Assembly: GCA_013823135.1 (NCBI GenBank)
Contig: PNLP01000046.1
Coordinates: forward strand, 1 to 55,635
DNA from: Planctomycetaceae bacterium
GTDB lineage: Bacteria; Planctomycetota; Planctomycetia; Gemmatales; Gemmataceae
DNA length: 55,635 bases
Direction of reading: 5' to 3'
Each line of letters opens with the position of its first letter. Position 1 is the first letter of the stretch. Under the pieces are notes generated by a model that ran no database searches, was not told the DNA's origin, and saw only the letters and a list, made by a program, of their open reading frames with translations. Below, piece after piece: positions 7,496-15,127 of this stretch. The position numbers and the translations under genes are program-made.

Positions 7496-7882
7496 CTACG
7501 AAGCGCCCGGGGCCGGGCGGTCCGGTGCAGCGGCGGGTTCGGCCTTGAACCCCACGATCCGGTCGAAGACCTCAACGTATCGGCGGCCGATGTCCGGGAA
7601 GTCCCGTTCCAATGTCGTGAGGAAGACCAGCAGCCACGACCACGAGAACCGCGGGTCGTGCATGACCAACGGTAGGTTGTGGAATGCGTCGGCCAGAGCA
7701 AACACCACCTCCGGTTCGCGGTTCCGCGACCGAATCTCGCACAGCGCGTCGCGAGCCATCAGGCCGAGTTGCCGCAGTTGCTCAGGCGTCGGTCGCTGGC
7801 CGTCGAGGTCCTTGGCGAACCGCTCTCGCTTCTCGGTCACGGTTTCCCCGAAGAACAGTCGTCGGAGCAGGGATCGACGCAT
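7496..7882 (-). CDS. Unrecognised 128-residue protein
   Basis: I do not recognise this protein. It starts MRRSLLRRLFFGE and has a mostly helical predicted body: RPTPEQLRQLGLMARDALCEI, then VVFALADAFHNLP, then SWSWLLVFLTTLERDFPDIGRRYVEVFDRIVGF. A short alanine/proline tail follows (EPAAAPDRPAPGAS). The start at 7882 is supported by the shared GGCGGAGG leader 8 bases upstream; the longer frame to 7945 would read through that leader. It is the last member of the minus-strand island, and an attC-like inverted repeat lies directly upstream of it at 7932-8072. Confidence 0.6.
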   Translation of the reverse strand: MRRSLLRRLFFGETVTEKRERFAKDLDGQRPTPEQLRQLGLMARDALCEIRSRNREPEVVFALADAFHNLPLVMHDPRFSWSWLLVFLTTLERDFPDIGRRYVEVFDRIVGFKAEPAAAPDRPAPGAS

Positions 7883-7890
7883 CCGTTCAG

Positions 7891-7904
7891 CCTCCGCCGC
7901 CGAA
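7891..7904 (-). promoter_or_regulatory. Shared leader with ribosome binding site, copy 4
   Basis: Identical 14-bp leader (TTCGGCGGCGGAGG in the transcript), 8 bases before the ATG at 7882. Upstream of the motif the sequence differs from the other copies. Confidence 0.8.
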
Positions 7905-7931
7905 CTTGTAATTAGACAGATCCGCGTTTGT

Positions 7932-8072
7932 GGTCTGCCCAACACGGTTAAACATTCGCCAGGATAAATCGTAACAGATTGACTGGCAAACTGTTTCGCA
8001 TCTTGGTGGGGGATCGTTTGCCCGTGTTAGGCAGACCAGCCCGGTCTGCCTAACACGGGCTGCCTAACACGG
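7932..8072. repeat. attC-like cluster of inverted repeats
   Basis: Arm ggtctgcccaacacgg (7932-7947) pairs with ccgtgttaggcagacc (8022-8037) at 15 of 16 positions across an approximately 75-base centre that holds an inner GCCAG/CTGGC pair. The second arm also pairs perfectly, with 18-bp arms and a 5-base loop, with 8043-8060. A direct repeat tgcctaacacgg follows at 8061-8072. GCCCAAC and GCCTAAC fit the integron R'' consensus RYYYAAC, and GTTAGGC fits the R' consensus GTTRRRY. It lies between the kinase 3' end and the island. A plain terminator stem is the alternative, but there is no T-run. Confidence 0.6.
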
Positions 8073-8179
8073 CGGACGCTTCGAGTTGGTCCACACTGTG
8101 CCGTAGCGTGAGCCGTCGCCGGGTCATTCACGCGGTCATGTCTCGCACAACACCGAGATTGGGTCGCTGTTCTCGCTGC

Positions 8180-10162
8180 TCACAGGTCGGTGCGGTAGTA
8201 GCCGCCGGAGACGCACATGCGATCGACGACCTGCGTTCGCACCCAGCGAACCAGGACCGTCTGGCCCGCAGTGATGCCGACGCCCTCGAACGCCGCGTAG
8301 GCGTACTTCGTCGAGAACGTCGTTTCCGTGGCCACCGAGATGCCAGCCACCGAGACATCCCGGCAGCGAGCGTAGACCGGCGTGTCGATGCCGCCGTCGC
8401 CGTGGATGGGGTAAAGTGTGATCCCGAAACTGGCCGCGAGCCGGGGGTGCTTGCGGCGGTCGTCCACGTTTTTCAGTTCCCGACGGATGCTCCCGATCAT
8501 CTGCGGAATGATGTCCTGAGCCTGGCGGGAGAATTCCTTGTCGGGCGTGCCGAAGATCCCGCCGGTAACCGTGACCTCACCCACCACCTTACCGGGCGGC
8601 GGAAGTTGAACGATCACCTCGAAGCCCGAGTTCTTCGCGGCCCGCGAACTGAAGTAACCCGTGGTCACCATCTGGCGGAAAACGATCTGCGTCGGTTCCG
8701 GTTGCTCGGCATTCACGCGGAACGTGTCGCGGACAATCGCCAGCTTGATCGGCACAACGGGCAGCGGAACCGTGCTCGGGAACTTGCACACCCACGTTCC
8801 GTCAACCTGCCGTCCGAGGTCGCCCGCCATCTGCGGAATGTGCCCGCCGGCCGCGGCTTCGCCCAACACAGCCATCGCGAAGTCGGTGGCCGAGAGCGGC
8901 GAGTCCGGAGCTTGCATCCCAATGAGGCGAGCCACCGGAACCACGGACCGAATCGGATTGAGCACGACCGCGAACCGCGACTGCGGCGGCGGTGCTGCCG
9001 GGCCAGGTCGGGAAGTCGCGGCGTTGTTTTGCTGTGGCCCCGATGGAGCCTGAACCACCGACCCGGGCCGACGGTTGGTCGAAACCAGCGCCGGGAGTCG
9101 ACCGGCCGCGCCGGGCCGCGTGATGTTCGTTGCGCCACCCGGAAGGGTGAAGTTCTGCGTCGATTCAACAGGATGGCGGTTCGCGGAACCGGTATCGACC
9201 TCTTCCGCCATCGCCTCGTTGTTCGGCAGGTTCATCTCGGACATCGAGCGTTGAACGCGTGCCCGCCGCACATCCATACCCGCGTTGGGAAGCGCCGCCG
9301 CACTGGAGACACTCAGCAACGCCTGCACGAACGCGAGGCACGAACTGAATCGCTGTTCCGGATCCTTCGACAGTGCCTGCGCCACGATGGGCTGGTCGCC
9401 TGCCGGCAACGGAGTCAGGTCGGGCTTGGACGAGACGTGTTGCAGCATGATCTGCTGCGCGGTTCGACCGTTGTACGGGAACGTACCCGTGAGCAATTCC
9501 TGATACACGAGTGCGAGGCTGTACTGGTCCGACCGGTTCGATGGATCGCCCCGCAGCGCTTCGGGAGCAACATACTTCGGGGTCAGGCCGCGGTTCCCCG
9601 ACGCTGGCCCATCCGGGTCGAGCCGAGCCACGAGGCCGTAGTCCCCGACTTTCACGTGGCCGGCAACGAGGAAGAGGTTGGCGGGTTTAACGTCGAGGTG
9701 TTGCAGACCGTACTTCGCAGAGATCATGTCGAGCGCTTCGGCACCGTCGGCGAAGTATGCAAGGAGTTCGTCGCGTGGGATGCCGGGGAGTCCGCAGGTG
9801 CGGCATTCGCGGAAACGGTCCTGGAGCTGGCGATCGGCCAGTTCCATGACCATGATGAGTTCGCCACCGACGATCTCGACCCGTTCGAGGGTGAGAAGGA
9901 ACGGGTGACGGATGGCTTTGATCTGCTGGAAGGCTTCGAGTTCCTGTGCGAACCGGCGTTCGCCCTGCCCGTCTTCGGACGCGCCGCCCGCAACGAACTT
10001 CACGGCTTTGTGAAGTCCGCCGGGCGCTTCGCACTTCCATACCTCACCGAATCCACCCCGGCCAAGCGGCTCAATGAGGCGGTAGCCCGGTAGCGGCTCG
10101 GCGCCAGCTACCTTGCTGAACGGTTGGTAGGAGCCGCTTTCGGCAGTCGGAACCGGGGGCAT
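8180..10162 (-). CDS. Serine/threonine protein kinase with C-terminal PilZ domain
   Basis: A 660-residue Hanks-type kinase. Visible: glycine loop GRGGFGEVW at 34-42; the AVKF lysine at 55; HLDVKPAN at 155-162 (catalytic D157, with leucine in place of the HRD arginine); DYG at 174-176 for DFG; an APE segment (VAPEAL). A proline/alanine/asparagine-rich linker follows from about 330 to 400. The last 100 residues look like a PilZ domain: DRRKHPR supplies the RxxxR-type motif and DVSVAGIS the D-S--G motif that bind cyclic di-GMP. No transmembrane helix was found, so a cytoplasmic enzyme is likely. I start at 10162; the frame stays open to 10267, but the extension is not family-like. A clear ribosome binding site is missing, so the start is the weak point. 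Confidence 0.88.
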   Translation of the reverse strand: MPPVPTAESGSYQPFSKVAGAEPLPGYRLIEPLGRGGFGEVWKCEAPGGLHKAVKFVAGGASEDGQGERRFAQELEAFQQIKAIRHPFLLTLERVEIVGGELIMVMELADRQLQDRFRECRTCGLPGIPRDELLAYFADGAEALDMISAKYGLQHLDVKPANLFLVAGHVKVGDYGLVARLDPDGPASGNRGLTPKYVAPEALRGDPSNRSDQYSLALVYQELLTGTFPYNGRTAQQIMLQHVSSKPDLTPLPAGDQPIVAQALSKDPEQRFSSCLAFVQALLSVSSAAALPNAGMDVRRARVQRSMSEMNLPNNEAMAEEVDTGSANRHPVESTQNFTLPGGATNITRPGAAGRLPALVSTNRRPGSVVQAPSGPQQNNAATSRPGPAAPPPQSRFAVVLNPIRSVVPVARLIGMQAPDSPLSATDFAMAVLGEAAAGGHIPQMAGDLGRQVDGTWVCKFPSTVPLPVVPIKLAIVRDTFRVNAEQPEPTQIVFRQMVTTGYFSSRAAKNSGFEVIVQLPPPGKVVGEVTVTGGIFGTPDKEFSRQAQDIIPQMIGSIRRELKNVDDRRKHPRLAASFGITLYPIHGDGGIDTPVYARCRDVSVAGISVATETTFSTKYAYAAFEGVGITAGQTVLVRWVRTQVVDRMCVSGGYYRTDL

Positions 10163-10580
10163 AAGAATGCCGGTGCTGGTGCAACAGGGTAAGCTGACAA
10201 TTGAGGATAAGTCATAACTCCGCCCCAGTATAGAGAGAATCACGGGGCGATACAAACTGGTTGTCAAATTGTCCGTAACAACAGATACACTGACAACCGC
10301 ATCGGCATTGGTGAGTCAAGCCTTTTCCACATTTTGTAGAAAATCAGTGTACCAAAAGTGAGCATTTGCACCAAGACCAACCCGCCCACAAGCCAGGAGG
10401 GATGGTACGATTGTGCCGGTTTTTCGGGATGCGACTTTGACTTTGCTTGCAGGGGTCCGGCACAGTTCAGAGTCGTACTCTGAGCGGTCGAGGATGAGTG
10501 TGAGTTGGCGAGCCGAGAGCGTCAGTGACCGGAGTTTCGTTCTTCGCTCAATCGAGTTCGCTTCAATCGAAGCAATCGCA
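10163..10580. other. Region with no recognised gene upstream of the kinase
   Basis: About 420 bases. A minus-strand frame (10316-10684) crosses it, but a third of that frame is repeat DNA and the rest matches nothing I know. Part of it (about 10497-10535) looks like a decayed palindrome. I see no convincing gene or promoter. Confidence 0.5.
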
Positions 10581-10764
10581 CGCGGATGAAAAGGATAAAG
10601 AGGATCGGAGAAGAGAATCAACCACAGAGGCACAGAGAGCACAGAGAGTAAAACCAGCACCGAGACGATGCAGGGTTTGAACACAAAATCTTCTCTCGGC
10701 TTTTTGTCTTGTCTCTGTGCCTCTGTGGTTCATTCTGGTGTTTGTCTGATCCTCTTCATCCGCG
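10581..10764. repeat. CACAGAG-type inverted repeat, copy 1
   Basis: Outer arms cgcggatgaa...gaggatc and gatcctcttcatccgcg enclose accacagaggcacagag and its complement ctctgtgcctctgtggt. The centre carries atgcagggtttgaacac and ttctctcgg, also present at 17556-17674 and 30061-30220. It lies between two minus-strand genes. Confidence 0.85.
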
Positions 10765-10804
10765 TTTCATCTGCGAGATCCGCGTGCCATTGCTTCGATG
10801 GCAT

Positions 10805-12529
10805 TCACCGGTCCTTGAGTGCCGTGGGAAGCGGGAAGCTGGCCTGCTTCGGAGGACGGACGCCAAGCCACTTCGAGAAGATCGCCGCCAGCGCCTGGGG
10901 AGTGGTCGGTTCGATCGACGCACCACCGCTCACGCCCGGACCGAAGACCATCAAAGGCACGTGGGCGTCGTAATCGAACGGAGCGCCGTGCGTGGTCCCC
11001 GTTCCCAGGGTTGCGGATGGGAGATACCACTCCTTCAGCACCACATACACGTCGCCGCTCCGCGCGGGGTAGAAGGACCGCCGTGCCCGGGTTCCGACCA
11101 CATCCTCGGCAGGGAATCGCGATTGCAGATCCTTCCTCGTGAACGCCCGGCTGATGTCGGGATGCGTCCGCAAGAATGCCGCCACGACTTCCGCAGCCTG
11201 CTCGCGAGTCTTACCAGCCGTGGAGAGTACCTTCGGGTTGAAGTAGATCCAGGGCAACGCCGTCGCCTCGATCCACGCCGGCTTCTTCGCCCCCTCGCCC
11301 CCAGGTGTTCCGAACGTCGCTGTGAGATGCGCGTCGATCGCCTTCACAAGGCCGGCTGGGTCCACGCGTTTGGCGTCGAGCCCACGGGCGCGCGAAACTT
11401 CCGGCAGCGGGCAGATCCCGTGATCCGCGGTGATCCCGACGAGGTACTCCCCTGCCCCGACCTTCGTATCGAGGAACCGGAGCAACTCGGCGACCACAGC
11501 ATCACTCCGCAGGGTAACATCGAGCACCTCTTGCGAATCCGCGCCCCAGGTGTGGCCAATCAGATCGTTCGAGGAAAAGCTAATGACGAGCAGATCAGGT
11601 ACATCATCTTCACCCAGGTGCTCGGCGGTGATGCACTCCTTGGCGAATTGCAGCAACAGATCGTTGCCGTACGGCGAGTTCGCGAGGGCTTCGTAGTACT
11701 CCTTGCCCGGCTTCGCCTGGCCTCCCGTGTTCGCGTGAGGGAACGCGACACCCTGGCTCCAGCCCTTGGCCAACCCGTCCTTCACCTCGACGCCCTTCCC
11801 TTCACCAAGAGTCACATCTGGCCCGCTGTATGCGGCGTAGTCGATGTCGGTGCGGTAGCGTGTCCAATCCTTCCCGAACCACGCATCCGCCGCCTTCGAG
11901 TTATTGAATTTCTCAACCCACGGGTGAACGCCATCGGCGTAATAAGTGGACGTGATGAATTGCTTGTCGAACCAGTACGCACCGTCGGGTCGTTTGCCCG
12001 TTGGCAGGATGGCCGAGCGATCCTTGAGCGACAGGCCGAACACCTTCGATCCGGGCCGCTGAGCCTTGAGAGCGTCGGCCACCGTCTCGGCGAGCATCCG
12101 GTCCGGGTTGCCGACTTCCTTCGTCTTGGCCTTCACATTCGCGGACGCAGGAACAAATTCGTAGCGGGTCGAGCCGGCGCAGTACACCATGCTGCCGCCT
12201 TCGTACCAGTTGTTGTTGATGATGCCGTGCCGTTCCGCACTCGTTCCGCTGAGGACGGAAGCGTGACCCGGGCCTGTGGTGGTCGTGCCATACGGGTAGT
12301 GGCACTTGGTGAACGAGATCCCTTGTGAGCGAATCCGCTCGAAGCCATCGGGACCGTACAGCGTTCGCCACCGCTCGGGGTAGTCGCCCCGCATCTGGTC
12401 GAACACAACGAGGACGGCGAGTTTCACGCGAGGGACACCGACAGGCCCCGTGTGGACGGCGAAGAAGGCCACGGCAAGTGACCCGGCGACGGCCACAACA
12501 AGCAGGGCGGGTGCAGAGAGTTGTCGCAT
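10805..12529 (-). CDS. PafA-like alkaline phosphatase family protein
   Basis: A 574-residue exported hydrolase of the alkaline phosphatase/nucleotide pyrophosphatase superfamily. A signal anchor (LLVVAVAGSLAVAFFAV) precedes VVFDQMRGDY, whose D44 is a likely zinc ligand. TTTTGPGHASVLSG at about 82-95 carries the threonine nucleophile, as in PafA-type phosphatases, followed by the family's ERHGIINNNWY. ITADHGICPLPE and, near the end, DYDAHVPLMVFGPG supply the remaining Asp/His metal ligands. It probably releases phosphate from phosphomonoesters outside the cytoplasm. Length is normal and the key residues are present. No clear ribosome binding site was seen before the ATG. It stands alone between the rhodanese gene, divergently transcribed, and a CACAGAG-type inverted repeat. 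Confidence 0.88.
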   Translation of the reverse strand: MRQLSAPALLVVAVAGSLAVAFFAVHTGPVGVPRVKLAVLVVFDQMRGDYPERWRTLYGPDGFERIRSQGISFTKCHYPYGTTTTGPGHASVLSGTSAERHGIINNNWYEGGSMVYCAGSTRYEFVPASANVKAKTKEVGNPDRMLAETVADALKAQRPGSKVFGLSLKDRSAILPTGKRPDGAYWFDKQFITSTYYADGVHPWVEKFNNSKAADAWFGKDWTRYRTDIDYAAYSGPDVTLGEGKGVEVKDGLAKGWSQGVAFPHANTGGQAKPGKEYYEALANSPYGNDLLLQFAKECITAEHLGEDDVPDLLVISFSSNDLIGHTWGADSQEVLDVTLRSDAVVAELLRFLDTKVGAGEYLVGITADHGICPLPEVSRARGLDAKRVDPAGLVKAIDAHLTATFGTPGGEGAKKPAWIEATALPWIYFNPKVLSTAGKTREQAAEVVAAFLRTHPDISRAFTRKDLQSRFPAEDVVGTRARRSFYPARSGDVYVVLKEWYLPSATLGTGTTHGAPFDYDAHVPLMVFGPGVSGGASIEPTTPQALAAIFSKWLGVRPPKQASFPLPTALKDR

Positions 12530-12772
12530 GACTGATGTGGGAACTGGGGAATGATCGCGGAGTGTATCGGGTGGTGTTGTATGCGCCCCTTCCCCGTGAA
12601 GCGTGATGTTCTTGTGTGAATTGATTGCAGGTTACGAGTGGGCAGTCCCACGACAGGTCGCGCCTTGCCATCGGCGACACTTTCCGGTTTCATGGCGACA
12701 GTCGGACGACCCGGTGCGCCGGGTCCAAAGTTGCCCGCTCGACGGTACGTATTCCAACTGGAGATTTGAATA

Positions 12773-13144
12773 ATGGGAAAGCAGCACGCGCCGGGGTTCT
12801 TGAAACTCGTCACCGATGCGAAGTCGCGCGTTCGCGAGTGCACTGTGGACAATGTGAAGGCTCGCCTTGCAGCAGGTGAGAAGTTCCTACTTGTGGATGT
12901 GCGTGAGGACGGCGAATTCGCGGCCGGGCACGCGGCGGGAGCGGTTCACCTGGGGAAAGGGATCATCGAGCGTGACATCGAGGCCAAGGTACCGGACCCA
13001 ACCACGCCCTTGGTTCTGTACTGTGGGGGCGGGTTTCGTTCGGCACTGGCGGCCGATGCCCTCCAGAAGATGGGCTACACGAATGTGATCAGCATGGACG
13101 GCGGCTGGGCTGCGTGGGTGCGAGCCGGCCTGCCACGAGAGTAA
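12773..13144 (+). CDS. Rhodanese-like domain protein
   Basis: A 123-residue single-domain rhodanese, which usually transfers sulfane sulfur. Present are LLVDVREDGEFAAGH (the entry motif D-R---E---GH), the substrate loop YCGGGFRSA with the catalytic cysteine, and the closing MDGGWAAWVRAGLP. No signal peptide or membrane segment, so cytoplasmic. The loop CGGGFR lacks the CRxGR pattern of GlpE/ThiI types, so its specificity is open. It converges on the YTV-like gene, with a strong bidirectional stem-loop between them. Confidence 0.88.
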   Translation: MGKQHAPGFLKLVTDAKSRVRECTVDNVKARLAAGEKFLLVDVREDGEFAAGHAAGAVHLGKGIIERDIEAKVPDPTTPLVLYCGGGFRSALAADALQKMGYTNVISMDGGWAAWVRAGLPRE

Positions 13145-13162
13145 CTTACTGTTCAACGAAAA

Positions 13163-13194
13163 AACCCGGCCCGGGTGTTACCCCGGGCCGGGTT
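13163..13194. terminator. Bidirectional terminator between rhodanese and the YTV-like gene
   Basis: aacccggcccggg (13163-13175), loop tgttac, then cccgggccgggtt (13182-13194): a perfect 13-bp stem. An A-run (13159-13164) on the left gives a T-run for minus-strand transcripts; the right side, ttcgttgtt, is weaker for the plus strand. It lies between two converging stop codons. Confidence 0.85.
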
Positions 13195-13232
13195 CGTTGT
13201 TACCGGGCGTGCCCGGTGACTTCAGTCAGAAC

Positions 13233-14717
13233 TCAGTTGCAGCAGGCGGCGGCGGCACCGCAAGCGGCAGGAGCCGCACAGCCACAGCTCTTCTTGCTAG
13301 CGAACTTGGCCTTGAGCTTCTCGAGCAGGCCAGGTCCCTTGCTGTCTGCACAGGGGTCGCAAGCTGGTGCACATTCGGTCTTGCAGCAGTGCTTGTGAGC
13401 GGCGAGGCGGGCCTTCAGGCGGTCCAGCAGGCTAGCCTTCTTCGCACAAGGATCTTCGCAAGGGCTGCTGCAAGCGGTCGTGCAGGCGTTGCCACAGCCA
13501 GCGGCAGGACCACAACCAGCGGCAGGAGCGGCTGGGGCGGCAGGAGCCGGCACCCACACCTGAACGTCCTTCTCAACAACCGTCGGGACGCACTTGTTGA
13601 CCTTGATGGTCTGCTGAACCGGGACGCACACTGTCACGCAGCGGGTGGCCTGGTAAGCAACGCACTTCTTGGTCATCACGGTGCAGGTGACCGTTTCGCA
13701 GGTCGGGACGCACTTGGTGACGGTGCAAGGCACGGTGACCTGCTTCGTCACGCATTCGCAAACCGTCACGGTCTTCTTCACCGGGACGCATTCGCAAACC
13801 GTCACGGTCTTCTTCACTGGGACGCACTCGCAAACCGTTGCCATCTTCTTCACAGCGACGCATTCGTAGCTGCAGACGGTCTTCTTAACCGGCACGCACT
13901 CGTAGGTGCAGACGGTCTTGGTCACGGGCACGCACTCGGTGATTTTCTTGCAGACGGTGACCGGGCAGCAAGTCGTCTCGCAAACCTTCTCGGTCTTGCA
14001 GATCGTCTTGGTGCGGGGGCATGGGCAGAAGCAAGGGTCAGTGATCGACTTGATGCGATCGCTGAAGCTTGGCCCGAGGTTCACAGTCGTCGGGACGGAC
14101 ACCTTGTGAGAGGTCGTCTGCTGACGCATCTCGGTGACCATCACGGTCGAGTGACGAACTTCGTTCACAGTGACCTGCTTCTGAACGGCGACCCGTTCCA
14201 TCACAGTCACTTCCTTCTGCACAGGAACCCGTTCCATAACGGTGACTTCCTTCTGCACAGGACGCTTCTCCATCACAGTCACTTCCTTCTGCACAGGAAC
14301 CCGTTCCATAACGGTGACTTCCTTCTGCACAGGAACCCGTTCCGTGACGCTCTTCGTGACGTTCACCGTTTCGGTGATCATCTTGTTGACCATCACCTGC
14401 TTGGTGACGGTCTCGGGGACGCACTCCGTTTTGTAGGCGGTGTACGTTTCCGTTTTCTGTTGCGGTTGCATCACGGTGACTGTTTGGTCAACCGTCGTCT
14501 GAACATACTCCGTGACCTTCTGCTTCTGGGTGACCCAGCTGCCGCAGGCAGTGCCTGCCACGGGGCCGCATGGGCTAGCAGCGGTCGCACAAGGGTTGCA
14601 ATCGCCACCCTTCTTCTTGAACAGGCCGCCGAACGCCTGGGCATCCGTGGCGACCACCCCCAGAAGGGCGGCCACGGTCGCCGTCATGAGACACAATTTG
14701 ATCCGCCGAACGCTCAT
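13233..14717 (-). CDS. Exported cysteine/valine-rich repeat protein (planctomycete YTV type)
   Basis: A 494-residue exported protein with a signal peptide (RRIKLCLMTATVAALLGVVATDAQA) and low-complexity repeats. The first half repeats RVPVQKEVTVME about every 12 residues; the second half repeats VCECVPVKKTVT-like units. More than forty cysteines are present, many in CxC and CxxxC pairs. The tail has two similar Cys-rich segments (LLDRLKARLAAHKHCCKTECAP and LLEKLKAKFASKKSCGC; each shown in part). This composition fits the planctomycete 'YTV' (PF07639) Cys-rich proteins thought to build the proteinaceous, disulfide-linked envelope. That placement is family knowledge; a structural role is an inference. 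The start at 14717 gives the signal peptide. Confidence 0.8.
   Translation of the reverse strand: MSVRRIKLCLMTATVAALLGVVATDAQAFGGLFKKKGGDCNPCATAASPCGPVAGTACGSWVTQKQKVTEYVQTTVDQTVTVMQPQQKTETYTAYKTECVPETVTKQVMVNKMITETVNVTKSVTERVPVQKEVTVMERVPVQKEVTVMEKRPVQKEVTVMERVPVQKEVTVMERVAVQKQVTVNEVRHSTVMVTEMRQQTTSHKVSVPTTVNLGPSFSDRIKSITDPCFCPCPRTKTICKTEKVCETTCCPVTVCKKITECVPVTKTVCTYECVPVKKTVCSYECVAVKKMATVCECVPVKKTVTVCECVPVKKTVTVCECVTKQVTVPCTVTKCVPTCETVTCTVMTKKCVAYQATRCVTVCVPVQQTIKVNKCVPTVVEKDVQVWVPAPAAPAAPAAGCGPAAGCGNACTTACSSPCEDPCAKKASLLDRLKARLAAHKHCCKTECAPACDPCADSKGPGLLEKLKAKFASKKSCGCAAPAACGAAAACCN
13749..13935. repeat. 36-bp tandem repeats in the YTV-like gene, 3' set
   Basis: About five copies of a 36-base unit starting around acgcattcgcaaaccgtcac (13749, 13785, 13821, 13857, 13893), encoding CECVPVKKTVTV-like 12-residue units. 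Later copies have drifted. Confidence 0.8.
14193..14336. repeat. 36-bp tandem repeats in the YTV-like gene, 5' set
   Basis: Four full copies of a 36-base unit (14193, 14229, 14265, 14301) with partial copies on each side, encoding RVPVQKEVTVME. Copies 1 and 3 share ccatcacagtcac, and copies 2 and 4 share ccataacggtgac, so a 72-base dimer was duplicated after the single unit. Confidence 0.85.
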
Positions 14718-15041
14718 TTGGGTGACCCCCACTAGTTCCGGACTCCAGCATCCCGCCCGTCTGCCGTAGCGACCGTCCATTCGCCGCTGAAAACAGCAGT
14801 GGCACCCGGATGCTTGCGTAAGTTATGCCCGCGCCGAGGCAGGTTGGGAAATCATCGGGGCACTTGCGGGCACAAAATGTCGGTGTCTCGCGACGTGATC
14901 TGACGGGTTGCGCGGAGCGCTCGGTGGTAGGGATTGCGCCCGTTCAACGGACGCGCTGCGTTCTGCGGATTTGAAGCCAGTCTGGACCCTGGCGCAACTG
15001 GCGCAACTAGGCGCGGAAGGTAGAATCGATCTGGTTGATGA
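14718..15041. other. Upstream region of the YTV-like gene, no gene seen
   Basis: About 320 bases between the YTV-like start and the inverted repeat at the 3' end of rsgA. The open frames here have no ribosome binding site or family resemblance. It presumably holds the YTV promoter; I could not place one convincingly. Confidence 0.5.
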
Positions 15042-15127
15042 GGTGGAGAGAGGGAGACAAGGAGAGGGGACACAAGGAGCAAAACCACGGTGGGCATTCT
15101 CTCCGTGTCTCCCCCTCTCCGTGTCTA
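15042..15127. repeat. Inverted repeat at the 3' end of rsgA
   Basis: gagacaaggagaggggacac on the left and gtgtctccccctctccgtgt on the right form imperfect complementary arms around about 35 bases. The right end overlaps the last bases and stop codon of rsgA. It may act as a transcript end. Confidence 0.7.

Noticed and set aside
7932..8072. Simple rho-independent terminator for the kinase
   Set aside because: The stem lacks a T-run after it, and the outer arms and heptamers go beyond a terminator, so I list it as a repeat; termination is still possible.
8108..10093. A 661-codon plus-strand frame antisense to the kinase
   Set aside because: It is the GC-driven shadow of the kinase coding sequence; the kinase frame has all motifs, and the shadow is arginine/histidine-rich with no domain.
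10316..10684. Minus-strand open frame of 122 residues upstream of the phosphatase region
   Set aside because: Its N-terminal third is translation of the CACAGAG repeat, there is no ribosome binding site, and the rest resembles no family.
13749..14336. Regularly spaced repeats that could suggest a CRISPR array
   Set aside because: Units are contiguous, have no unique spacers, and lie in frame within a protein gene.
13197..14735. Plus-strand frame of 512 residues with regular HRNPFHNGDFLL repeats
   Set aside because: The repeats are the reverse complement of the 36-bp units of the YTV-like gene; the minus frame has the signal peptide and cysteine pattern.
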